Shown here one piece after another: positions 5,916 to 12,415 of a stretch of DNA of 12,415 nucleotides. Within the stretch, counting starts at the first letter, position 1; each line of letters opens with the position of its first letter. The notes beneath the pieces were generated by a model that was not told where the DNA came from, searched no databases, and saw nothing but the letters and a program-made list of their open reading frames with translations. Source of the DNA: Campylobacteraceae bacterium (GTDB lineage: Bacteria > Campylobacterota > Campylobacteria > Campylobacterales > Sulfurovaceae); assembly GCA_027026055.1 (NCBI GenBank), contig JALVPA010000125.1:1-12415 (forward strand). Direction: 5' to 3'. The position numbers were made by a program, and so were the translations under genes.

Positions 5916-6937
5916 TAAAAAAACCTTATCACCCGTTTTTTGAAAAAATAATATCCGATTCCAACGGCTGCGACGATAGCTACTCCGAGCCAAAAGAAAT
6001 TTCCCCATCGCTCCAAAAAGGATGCCGTCATATAAAAAAGGAATGCGACGGAGAAGGTGATAAGAAAGCTGTGGGCGTTTTGATAGCGCGGATTGATAAG
6101 ACTGAACGCGGAGATAATAAGTACCGACAAGATCGGCATCAAACTGATGAAAATAAAAAAGAGCATACGATGCATAATGGAGGTTTCCGTTTTCGCACGG
6201 CTCCAGTAAGCGACGATATCTTCGAAACGGAAAGGTTTGGCACGCTTGGTATCGAATACTTCCAACGACATATATCGGGCTTCTTGCAGTTTCTCCTTTG
6301 CGTAGGTATAGCCGTAGCCGTCGTTGAGTAGCAGCGAACTGACACCGTCGGTTTTTTGAGATCGTCCGTATTTGGATGCGAAAAATTGTTCGTTACTCAT
6401 ATCGGTACGATTGTAGATGACCAGGTCATGATAGGTGCCGTTATCGTCTTGAGATTTGACATAGATGTAATATTCGCCGAATTTTTGCCCTAATTTTCCG
6501 GGAATGATATTGAATTGCGCTTCGGAACGTTTCTCTTGTTTGAAAGATTTGTAAAGTTGTTTGCTCGTAGGCATGGCAAAAAAGGAGATAACCAGTAAAA
6601 AAATAGAAAAGAGTGCGGCAATAATAAAGAGAGTGCGTAAGAGTTTTTTCGACGGAAAACCGAGTGCATAGAGTGCGATCAATTCGTTGTCCGAAGAGAG
6701 TCTTAGCAGTACGTTGGTGAGTGCGGCGACGAAAGAGAGCGGTATCGTATAAAAGACAATATCGGGCACCGAATAACTAAAAAGCTTGAGAAGTTCGAAA
6801 AAAGTGATTTTGATTTGTGCCGTGAGTGCCGAGATTTTTACCAGATAGACGAGAGAGATGATAAGAAAAAAAGGAAGAAAGATGGTGAAAAACCCTTTGG
6901 CGAAGTGGGTGGTGAGATAGGATCTGATATCAACCAT
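5915..6937 (-). CDS. LptF/LptG (YjgP/YjgQ)-family LPS export permease
   Basis: A 340-residue membrane protein of the LptF/LptG family, the membrane half of the ABC transporter that takes lipopolysaccharide out of the inner membrane and feeds it to the LptA/LptC bridge. The topology is typical: three N-terminal membrane helices (about 16-34, 55-78, 100-121), a periplasmic beta-rich domain (about 125-250), then three helices (256-280, 289-308, 314-332). Between helices 2 and 3 lies SSDNELIALYALG (81-93), the cytoplasmic loop that contacts the LptB ATPase in this family. Whether this is LptF or LptG cannot be decided from one copy, so no symbol is given; its partner and LptB are not in the window. 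The start overlaps the end of the prepilin peptidase gene by 8 bases, with GGAG 10 bases ahead of the ATG. Confidence 0.87.
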   Translation of the reverse strand: MVDIRSYLTTHFAKGFFTIFLPFFLIISLVYLVKISALTAQIKITFFELLKLFSYSVPDIVFYTIPLSFVAALTNVLLRLSSDNELIALYALGFPSKKLLRTLFIIAALFSIFLLVISFFAMPTSKQLYKSFKQEKRSEAQFNIIPGKLGQKFGEYYIYVKSQDDNGTYHDLVIYNRTDMSNEQFFASKYGRSQKTDGVSSLLLNDGYGYTYAKEKLQEARYMSLEVFDTKRAKPFRFEDIVAYWSRAKTETSIMHRMLFFIFISLMPILSVLIISAFSLINPRYQNAHSFLITFSVAFLFYMTASFLERWGNFFWLGVAIVAAVGIGYYFFKKRVIRFF

Positions 6938-7670
6938 GAACGAGTCGCTCCAAAAATGCTTCGGCGTGTGTATCGTAAAGAAAGACTATCAACGTGGCCA
7001 TCGTCAAAAAAGGTACGAAAGGCACGCCTTTTTCTCGAAAAAGTAACGCCGGGATCATTGCCAAAACAGCCGATAGAAAAATCGCTACAAAAAAGTTCGG
7101 AAAGCCCAATAGCGCACCCATTGTTCCCGCGACGATGACGTCCGCACCCCCCATCGCTTCTCTACCCGCGATTTTCGACGAAAGAAGGCCGACAAGATAG
7201 AGTCCTCCCGCAGCCATCGCCGCATCTATCGCAGCATCGATAAAATCGGGACGCACCAATGCGAAAAGAAGCGCGGCGAAATTAACACTGTCGGGTACCG
7301 CCATATACTCGAAATCGATCATCGTGAGCGCCAAGAGTGCGGCAAACGATGCCCAAACAAACGGCAAGTACCAGACTGCTCCGAGTTTGATATAAAGCAG
7401 TGCAAACAGAATACCGGACAAAAGTTCGACGATAGGATAGCGTGCTGAGATAGGCGCGTCGCAAAAGGCGCATTTGCCTTTGAGAAAAAGCCAAGAGAGT
7501 AGTGGGATGTTGTGGTACCATTTAAGCGGTGTATCGCAATGGGGACAGTGAGAGGCGGGAAAAGCGATATTTTCTCCTCTCGGTATTCTATGTATGACGA
7601 CATTCAAAAAAGAGCCGACAAGCAGTCCTAATATAAAAGCGGCTACGGTAAAAAAGAGTTCGCCAAGCAT
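6930..7670 (-). CDS. Type IV prepilin peptidase (A24 family, PilD-like)
   Basis: This inner-membrane aspartic protease cleaves the leader of type IV pilins or type II secretion pseudopilins and usually N-methylates the new N-terminus. The protein has 246 residues and about eight membrane segments. The N-terminal cytoplasmic domain has GSFLNVVIHRIPRGE (19-33) and the zinc tetracysteine motif CPHC (42-45) and CAFC (67-70), which marks the bifunctional peptidase/methyltransferase type. The two catalytic aspartates are seen in TMIDFEYMAVPD (116-127, D119) and in EAMGGADVIVAGTMGALLG (171-189, D177). The second motif is G-G-A-D rather than the common G-x-G-D-x-K; from memory, related Campylobacterota enzymes differ in a similar way. 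It starts one base after the uppS stop, with GGAGGG 7 bases before the ATG. No pilin genes are in the window. Confidence 0.9.
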   Translation of the reverse strand: MLGELFFTVAAFILGLLVGSFLNVVIHRIPRGENIAFPASHCPHCDTPLKWYHNIPLLSWLFLKGKCAFCDAPISARYPIVELLSGILFALLYIKLGAVWYLPFVWASFAALLALTMIDFEYMAVPDSVNFAALLFALVRPDFIDAAIDAAMAAGGLYLVGLLSSKIAGREAMGGADVIVAGTMGALLGFPNFFVAIFLSAVLAMIPALLFREKGVPFVPFLTMATLIVFLYDTHAEAFLERLVHG

Positions 7671-7671
7671 A

Positions 7672-8355
7672 CTATATCCCTCCGAAACGACGTTTTCGCG
7701 TCTTGAAATCTTCGATAATGGTGTCGAGCTCTTCCGCCGTGAAGTCGGGCCACAAGGTATCGGTAAACGTTAGTTCGGCATAGCTGATTTGCCAAAGCAA
7801 AAAATTGGAGAGTCGCTGTTCTCCGCTGGTGCGGATCAACAAATCCACATCGCCGTAAGGGGTTTGCAACGCTTGCGTGATATTTTCTTCCGTGAGAGGT
7901 TCATCGCGGTTGCAAAGTTTCTTGACGGCACGGACGATTTCGGCGCGACCTCCGTAATTGAGAGCGAGTATTTGTGTCAAGGAACGATGCGTTTCGGTCG
8001 CTTCGACGGTCGCTTCGATGCGGTGACGAAGCGCTTTGGAAAAGGCGCCGGTGTCGCCGATGACTTGAAATTTGATGTCATATTTGCGATAGGTTTCCAA
8101 TTCGTTTTTCAGATAGTTGTCGAGCAAACGCATCAAATAATCCACCTCGTATTTGGGGCGTTTCCAGTTTTCGGTGCTGAAGGCATAGAAGGTAACGGTT
8201 TCGATTTCGGGGTGTTCGGAACAGTATTTTGTGATGTCTCGAATCGTCTCCGCCCCTTTTTTATGTCCTTCGGTACGTCTAAGGCCGCGTTGTTGCGCCC
8301 ATCTGCCGTTGCCGTCCATGATAAGAGCGAGATGTTTCAGTCGGTTTTCACTCAC
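7672..8355 (-). CDS. uppS: Undecaprenyl diphosphate synthase (cis-prenyltransferase)
   Basis: UppS adds isopentenyl diphosphate units to farnesyl diphosphate to make the C55 lipid carrier for peptidoglycan and LPS building blocks. The 227-residue protein has all the conserved regions: LALIMDGNGRWA (9-20) with catalytic D14, RRTEGHKKGAETI (26-38), FYAFSTENWKRP (56-67), and IRTSGEQRLSNFLLWQ (174-189) followed by the TLWPDF segment. The frame is open up to 8514, but that part lies inside coaBC. The GTG at 8355 gives the family start (SENRLKHLALIMDG) and has AAGG 7 bases ahead. The start overlaps the end of coaBC by 8 bases, so translational coupling is likely. Confidence 0.94.
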   Translation of the reverse strand: MSENRLKHLALIMDGNGRWAQQRGLRRTEGHKKGAETIRDITKYCSEHPEIETVTFYAFSTENWKRPKYEVDYLMRLLDNYLKNELETYRKYDIKFQVIGDTGAFSKALRHRIEATVEATETHRSLTQILALNYGGRAEIVRAVKKLCNRDEPLTEENITQALQTPYGDVDLLIRTSGEQRLSNFLLWQISYAELTFTDTLWPDFTAEELDTIIEDFKTRKRRFGGI

Positions 8356-9622
8356 GTTCCAGCCTTCTCGCTTCGTCGAGGATATGGAGCGATAACGACA
8401 ATTTGTCGGTGGGCGAAAGTGCGATACGCCGTCCCTCTTTGGTGATGAAGACGACGCTATGGATATCGCTGCCAAAGCTTTTGCTATCGGCGATATGGTT
8501 GTAGCAGACCGCATCGACGTTTTTGGTTTCGAGAAGCTTGTAGGCGTTCACTTCGCCCTTCTCGGCATCCGTTTCGGCTTTGAAGGCGACGGTTTTGAGC
8601 CCCTCTTTGTTCAGTGACGAAAGAATGTCGGATGTTTGCACCAGTTCCAAACACCACTCTTCGTCGAGCGTCTCTTTTTTGAGTTTACCTTTTTGAGGAA
8701 ATTTCGGACGATAATCCGCCACGGCCGCCGCCATGAAAAGATAGGGTGTTTTCCGTACGACTTGCGGGGCTTCGGGCGTGTTCATGCTGGCTTTGGTGAC
8801 GATCCCTTTTTTGGCGACGCGTACCGCATCGACGGTAAATTCCATCATCTCTTCGGCGCTTTCGACGTTAATCGTATAAACTTCGGAGGGCAGATTGTCG
8901 GTCTCTTTGGTGGTGATATAGCAGACATCCGCACCACGTAAAAAGAGTGCGGTCGCCAAAGCTTTACCCATTTTCCCCGAGGAGTAGTTGCTAAGATAAC
9001 GTATGTCGTCAATCTTTTCTCTCGTGCCGCCGCCCGTGACGACGACACGACGTTGCGACCAAAAGTCGTCGCGAAGCAATGCCCTCGCACCGCGCCAAAA
9101 TATCTCTTCGGCTTCCGCCAACGCTCCCATACCCTCTTCGTTGCACGCCAAACGTTTGGATTGGGGATCGACCACTTCGATATCGTTGACGCGTAGCATT
9201 TTGATACTGCCTTGGGTGTAGTGATTGGCAAGCATGCGGGTATTGGCGGCGGGAGCGACGATCATCGTTTTGTCGAAAGCGAGCGCCGTTTGCAATAAGA
9301 TATTGTCGGCAATACCCTTGGAGAGTTTGTTGAGCGTGTTGGCAGTGGCGGGAGCAATGATAAAGATATCGGCCTTTTTGCCCGTGTCTATATGGTTAAG
9401 CGTACCGCTCCAGCTTTCGCTACGTTCGGTCAGTACCGGATTGCGCGTCAAGGCTTCGAAGGTAAGGGAGCCGACGAAGCGTTCGGCGGAGGGTGTCATG
9501 ACGATATGGACATCGGCGCCCGCTTTGACGAAGAGCCGCGCGATTTCGCACGCTTTGTACGCCGAGATACTTCCCGTCACACCCAAGAGTACCGTTTTGC
9601 TTTGAAGATCGGGGAGTGTCAC
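8348..9622 (-). CDS. coaBC: Bifunctional phosphopantothenoylcysteine decarboxylase/synthetase
   Basis: CoaBC joins cysteine to 4'-phosphopantothenate (CoaB half) and decarboxylates the product to 4'-phosphopantetheine (CoaC half, FMN enzyme) for coenzyme A. The CoaC half (about 1-185) shows LLGVTGSISAYK (12-23), LNHIDTGKKAD (75-85) with active-site H77, and LACNEEGMGAL (158-168) with the active-site flap C160. The usual PAMN motif reads PAAN (124-127), keeping N127 but replacing Met with Ala. The CoaB half has VVVTGGGTREKIDDIRYLSN (193-212), SSGKMG and AAAVADYRPK (298-307). The protein has 424 residues, a little longer than usual (about 400), with an insertion-like stretch around 266-292. It starts at GTG 9622, which overlaps the glmU stop (GTGA), with GGAGG 6 bases ahead. 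Confidence 0.94.
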   Translation of the reverse strand: MTLPDLQSKTVLLGVTGSISAYKACEIARLFVKAGADVHIVMTPSAERFVGSLTFEALTRNPVLTERSESWSGTLNHIDTGKKADIFIIAPATANTLNKLSKGIADNILLQTALAFDKTMIVAPAANTRMLANHYTQGSIKMLRVNDIEVVDPQSKRLACNEEGMGALAEAEEIFWRGARALLRDDFWSQRRVVVTGGGTREKIDDIRYLSNYSSGKMGKALATALFLRGADVCYITTKETDNLPSEVYTINVESAEEMMEFTVDAVRVAKKGIVTKASMNTPEAPQVVRKTPYLFMAAAVADYRPKFPQKGKLKKETLDEEWCLELVQTSDILSSLNKEGLKTVAFKAETDAEKGEVNAYKLLETKNVDAVCYNHIADSKSFGSDIHSVVFITKEGRRIALSPTDKLSLSLHILDEARRLERE

Positions 9623-10914
9623 TGTACGCCTCCGAAAAATTTGCGAAAAAAGCCCGCCACGGTTTTAAGCGGCGTACGACTGATCGCCAATGCGCCGCTT
9701 CGGATGTCCTTGGTGACGGTCGTACCCGCCGCCACAAGCACTTCGTCTTCTATCGTCACGGGTGCAACGAGTTGGCTGTCGCTGCCGACAAAGACATTTT
9801 TGCCGATACGCGTTTTGTATTTGGCTTTGCCGTCGTAATTGCAGGTGATGACGCCCGCGCCGATATTGGTGCCTTCGTCGATTTCGCTGTCGCCGAGGTA
9901 GCTGAGGTGTCCCGCTTTGACCCCTTTGAGTGTCGACTTTTTGACTTCGACGAAGTTGCCGATATGGGTCTTTTCGAGATACGAACCGGGACGCAAATGT
10001 GCCATCGGCCCCGCATCCGAGTCGATCATCGTACTCTCTTCTATGACGCTGTGCGCCTTGATATGCGAGCGTACGATACGGCACGCGCCTTCGATCGTAA
10101 CGCCGTTTTCGAGGATACATTCGCCTTCGAACACGGCGCGTGCGTCGATATAGACGGTCTCGGGCATGCGTATGCGCACCCCTTCTTGCATCCATCGGCG
10201 TTTGATACGCGCTTGCATGATCGCTTCGGCATCGGCAAGATCGGCTTTGGAGTTGACCCCTTTGAAAAGCGCCTCTTCGACAAAGACGGGAACGACGTGT
10301 TTGCCTTCGTCAACCGCCATTTTGACAATATCGGTGAGGTAGTACTCTTTTTGGGTGTTGTCGTTGCGCAGTTGCGGAATATAGCGTCGTAAAAGTGCCG
10401 TATCGACGGCATAGACACCGGCATTAACCGTATCGACGCACAATTGCGCTTCGTTGCAATCCTTTTGCTCGACGATCTCTTTGACCTCTCCCTCTTCGAT
10501 GATGACGCGACCGTAACCGTCCGGGTTTTCGAGTTTGATGACGGACATAGCGATGTCGGCGTCGGGTTCGACGAGTCGGTGCAACGCTTCGGGGGTGACC
10601 AGCGGCATGTCTCCGTTGAGGATGAGCGTGCGCGCGTGTTTGGGTTCGATCCCGCGTAGTGCGCCTCCGGTACCGGGATAGTTTTCGGCGTCTTGCAGAT
10701 GAAACGCGATATTGTCGTAATGCGCTTCGATCGCTTCGCGAACGGCATCCGCGCGGTGATAGAGAACAACGGTGATATCGTCGCTCAGTGCCCGGGCGGC
10801 TTCGACGATATGAAAAAGCATCGGTTTGCCGCTGATTTCGTGCAACACTTTGGGCGTATCGGATTTCATTCTTGTGCCTTGACCTGCGGCAAGGATAACG
10901 ACTGAGACGGACAT
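9619..10914 (-). CDS. glmU: Bifunctional GlmU (GlcN-1-P acetyltransferase / GlcNAc-1-P uridyltransferase)
   Basis: GlmU makes UDP-GlcNAc for peptidoglycan and lipid A. The N-terminal uridyltransferase half (1-about 230) has LAAGQGTRMKSDTPKVLH (8-25), GTGGA (81-85), NGDMP (100-104, metal-binding D102) and FKGVNSKADL (217-226, N220). The C-terminal half is a left-handed beta helix of hexapeptide repeats with HLRPGSYL (306-313), VEVKKS (323-328), GHLSYLGD (335-342, catalytic H336) and CNYDG (358-362). The protein has 431 residues, somewhat shorter than E. coli GlmU (456) mostly at the C-terminus. The frame runs up to 11010, but ATG 10914 matches the family start (SVSVVILAAG) and has AAAGG 8 bases ahead; the longer form would start upstream of the -10 box. 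It is the first gene of the operon; coaBC overlaps its stop by 4 bases. Confidence 0.95.
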   Translation of the reverse strand: MSVSVVILAAGQGTRMKSDTPKVLHEISGKPMLFHIVEAARALSDDITVVLYHRADAVREAIEAHYDNIAFHLQDAENYPGTGGALRGIEPKHARTLILNGDMPLVTPEALHRLVEPDADIAMSVIKLENPDGYGRVIIEEGEVKEIVEQKDCNEAQLCVDTVNAGVYAVDTALLRRYIPQLRNDNTQKEYYLTDIVKMAVDEGKHVVPVFVEEALFKGVNSKADLADAEAIMQARIKRRWMQEGVRIRMPETVYIDARAVFEGECILENGVTIEGACRIVRSHIKAHSVIEESTMIDSDAGPMAHLRPGSYLEKTHIGNFVEVKKSTLKGVKAGHLSYLGDSEIDEGTNIGAGVITCNYDGKAKYKTRIGKNVFVGSDSQLVAPVTIEDEVLVAAGTTVTKDIRSGALAISRTPLKTVAGFFRKFFGGVQ

Positions 10915-10948
10915 CGTATCGACCTTTCGTAGATATCTTGTTAGTGCG

Positions 10949-10954
10949 ATTATA
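10949..10954 (-). promoter_or_regulatory. -10 box of the glmU operon promoter
   Basis: On the - strand the sequence is a perfect TATAAT in the context GATTGGGTATAATCGC. Transcription would start near 10942, giving a leader of about 28 bases with an AAAGG ribosome site. A TTGACG is present further upstream, but 22 bases away, too far for a standard -35 box. This is probably the main promoter for the six-gene unit, since no other gap in it is large enough. Confidence 0.6.
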
Positions 10955-10999
10955 CCCAATCGCGATTTAATGTTGTCGTCAAGTTGTCGAGGATTTGGG

Positions 11000-11005
11000 T
11001 ACAAT
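11000..11005 (+). promoter_or_regulatory. -10 box of the trmA promoter
   Basis: TACAAT in the context GATTTGGGTACAATTGC, five of six bases matching the -10 consensus. It sits 28 bases before the GTG start and faces away from the glmU promoter. The AGAGGA ribosome site (11023-11028) follows. Confidence 0.5.
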
Positions 11006-11033
11006 TGCAAAAAACGATTGAGAGAGGATCGAC

Positions 11034-12152
11034 GTGCAGTGCAAACATTTCGGTAGTTGCGGTTCGTGTACGCTTTATGCGCTCGGATACGAAGAACAGT
11101 TGCGACGAAAAAAAGAGAAAGTCGCTTCGTTACTCGCTCCTTTTTACGATGGCGATTTAACGATTTACGACTCGCCGAGAGAGGCGTATCGCGCGCGTGC
11201 GGAGTTTCGTATATGGCACGAGGATGAGCGATGCTTTTATGTAATGGGCAGCGCTACGGACAAAAAGCGCGCGATTCGTATCGAGGAGTGTCCCAAGGTC
11301 ATCGCGCCGATAGCGGATCGGATGTGGCGATTGCTTGAGGAGATCAACGTTTCGCCACAGGTACTTAAACCGAAGCTTTTCGGCGTGGAGTTTTTGGCAA
11401 CCACAACCGACGAGTGTCTGGTGACCATGCTTTACCACCGCAAACTTGATACGGCGTGGGAAGAGGAGGCAAAGGCACTGGAGAGATTGCTTTCGTGTAA
11501 AGTGATGGGACGTAGTCGTAAACAAAAGGTAGTGCTTTCGGACGAATTTGTGGACGAAACATTGACGGTTCGAGGCAAAAATATGCATTATCGACAATAT
11601 GAAGGCGGCTTTACTCAGCCCAATCCCTACGTCAATACGAAAATGATAACGTGGGCATGCGAAAAAGCCGAACGTGTAGGAGAGGGGGATTTGCTTGAAG
11701 CCTATTGCGGCTTGGGGAATTTCACGATACCGCTTTCGTACTATTTCGACAAAGTGTTGGCGACGGAGATCAGCAAACGTTCCATCCGTGCCGCCGAAGA
11801 GAATTGCCGTCTTAATGGGGCGGGGAATATACGATTCGTGCGTATGGCCTCCGAAGAGATGGTAGAAGCGTTGCAAGGAACGCGTCGTTTTAAGCGTATG
11901 GAAGGAATCGATTTGGAAACGTATCGATTTTCGACGGTGCTTGTCGATCCGCCGCGTGCGGGGTTGGATGAATCGACGCGTACGTTGGTTTCCGATATCT
12001 CTCATATTCTTTATATTTCGTGCAATCCCGAAACTTTAGCACGTGATTTGCATACGTTGAGCGAGACACATCGTGTCGTCGATGTGGCGATTTTCGATCA
12101 ATTTCCTTATACGGAGCATATCGAAAGCGGAGTGTTTCTTAAACGGCTGTAG
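11034..12152 (+). CDS. trmA: tRNA (uracil-5-)-methyltransferase with an Fe-S-type cysteine motif
   Basis: This SAM-dependent enzyme forms 5-methyluridine; the TrmA type acts on U54 of the tRNA T-loop. The 372-residue protein shows FTQPNPYVN (193-201), the SAM-binding LLEAYCGLGNF (220-230), VLVDPPRAGLD (302-312), nucleophile C330 in YISCNPETLARD (327-338) and the terminal FPYTEHIESGVFL (357-369) with the general-base Glu. The overall length and C-terminus resemble TrmA, and there is no N-terminal TRAM domain. However, the protein begins with C3-x5-C9-x2-C12 and has a further Cys in EECPKV (C86), the same spacing as the 4Fe-4S cluster of the 23S rRNA methyltransferase RlmD. It starts at GTG 11034, with AGAGGA 5 bases ahead. 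RNA m5U methylation is sure; the tRNA rather than rRNA target is likely but less sure. Confidence 0.88.
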   Translation: MQCKHFGSCGSCTLYALGYEEQLRRKKEKVASLLAPFYDGDLTIYDSPREAYRARAEFRIWHEDERCFYVMGSATDKKRAIRIEECPKVIAPIADRMWRLLEEINVSPQVLKPKLFGVEFLATTTDECLVTMLYHRKLDTAWEEEAKALERLLSCKVMGRSRKQKVVLSDEFVDETLTVRGKNMHYRQYEGGFTQPNPYVNTKMITWACEKAERVGEGDLLEAYCGLGNFTIPLSYYFDKVLATEISKRSIRAAEENCRLNGAGNIRFVRMASEEMVEALQGTRRFKRMEGIDLETYRFSTVLVDPPRAGLDESTRTLVSDISHILYISCNPETLARDLHTLSETHRVVDVAIFDQFPYTEHIESGVFLKRL

Positions 12153-12185
12153 TGGAAAATAGTTATTATTTAAGGAAAATTATCA

Positions 12186-12191
12186 TAAAAT
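12186..12191 (+). promoter_or_regulatory. Possible -10 box for the cytochrome c peroxidase gene
   Basis: TAAAAT lies in the very A/T-rich gap between trmA (ends 12152) and the next start (12222). It is 36 bases before the ATG. Other A/T-rich hexamers nearby would serve almost as well, and no operator can be named with confidence. Confidence 0.3.
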
Positions 12192-12221
12192 TTCTTATCC
12201 AATAAATTGAAGGAGGATATG

Positions 12222-12415
12222 ATGAAATTGTTTTCATGGGTAGCGGCACTTTCTATCGCCGCGGTTACGACACTTAACGCTACGGATGCTATGGCGGATA
12301 GTTTGATACAAAAGGCGAAAAATGCGGGATTGACGCCGATTCCTGCGGATAAATCCGCACTACAAAAGCTGATCGACCCCAAAGGGATTGTCACACCCGA
12401 ACGCGTAGCGTTGGG
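12222..12415 (+). CDS. Periplasmic di-heme cytochrome c peroxidase, 5' part only
   Basis: Only the first 64 residues are in the window. They begin with a signal peptide (about 1-20 or 1-25, basic start then WVAALSIAAVTTL, cleavage near LNA or AMA). The mature start ADSLIQKAKNAGLTPIPADK, then KLIDPKGIVTPERVALG, is the recognised N-terminal stretch of bacterial di-heme cytochrome c peroxidases, which reduce hydrogen peroxide in the periplasm with electrons from cytochrome c. The heme-binding CxxCH motifs would lie beyond the window, so the call rests on this N-terminus alone. Two ATGs occur in a row (12219 and 12222); AAGGAGG at 12210-12216 is 5 bases from the second and only 2 from the first, so the second is preferred. 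Confidence 0.7.
   Translation, partial: MKLFSWVAALSIAAVTTLNATDAMADSLIQKAKNAGLTPIPADKSALQKLIDPKGIVTPERVAL

Noticed and set aside
7789..8445. 218-codon open frame on the + strand opposite uppS and coaBC
   Set aside because: Antisense shadow of two well-supported genes, with low-complexity Phe/Gly-rich content and no recognisable domain.
9616..10392. 258-codon open frame on the + strand opposite glmU
   Set aside because: It lies fully antisense to a strongly supported glmU, has no ribosome site or family pattern, and arises from the codon use of glmU on the other strand.
11157..12005. 282-codon open frame on the - strand opposite trmA
   Set aside because: Antisense to a gene with complete catalytic motifs; Arg/His-rich composition typical of shadow frames.
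12153..12221. Fur or PerR operator before the cytochrome c peroxidase gene
   Set aside because: The region is very A/T-rich and contains GATAAT-like words, but no convincing palindrome could be aligned.
1..12415. CRISPR arrays, insertion sequences, tRNA or rRNA genes, phage genes
   Set aside because: No regularly spaced repeats, terminal inverted repeats, transposase motifs or tRNA-like cloverleaf sequences were seen. Gaps between genes are all under 200 bases.

Overview
The window looks like a chromosomal segment of a Campylobacterota (Epsilonproteobacteria) species, probably a free-living sulfur- or hydrogen-oxidising type related to Sulfurovum, Sulfurimonas or Hydrogenimonas. The main reason is the gene order glmU-coaBC-uppS-prepilin peptidase-lptF/G family-truA, which from memory closely resembles the Campylobacter jejuni Cj0821-Cj0827 region. 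Other support: a TrmA with an N-terminal cysteine cluster, HemJ as the protoporphyrinogen oxidase, a periplasmic di-heme cytochrome c peroxidase, and promoters with a clear TATAAT-like -10 box in T-rich DNA but no good -35 box. The genus cannot be fixed from sequence alone.

Left part (1-5062, + strand). The 3' end of a YidB-like (DUF937) gene is followed by a two-gene unit: a secreted endonuclease/exonuclease/phosphatase-family enzyme and hemJ. Next comes a separately promoted DUF2231 membrane protein with a long charged coiled-coil tail, closed by a hairpin terminator. Then, behind its own promoter, there is a tandem pair of secreted, stand-alone PilJ-type proteins. Each carries two copies of the 'P-box' motif known from the nitrate sensors NarX/NarQ and from PilJ-type chemoreceptor domains, but neither has an anchor or output domain in the cell. 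This pair is the most unusual content of the window.

Middle and right part (10914 down to 5184, - strand). Six genes are packed with overlaps or a 1-base gap: glmU, coaBC, uppS, prepilin peptidase, an LptF/LptG-family permease and truA. They read as one operon serving cell envelope precursors (UDP-GlcNAc, undecaprenyl diphosphate, LPS export), CoA synthesis, type IV pilin/pseudopilin processing and tRNA pseudouridylation. A 119-base divergent region (10915-11033) separates glmU from trmA on the + strand, with a -10 box facing each way.

Right edge. After trmA a new + strand gene begins at 12222 behind a strong ribosome binding site. It has a signal peptide and the start of a cytochrome c peroxidase, cut off by the window end. 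No tRNA, rRNA, CRISPR array or insertion sequence was recognised, and no gene-free stretch exceeds 200 bases.
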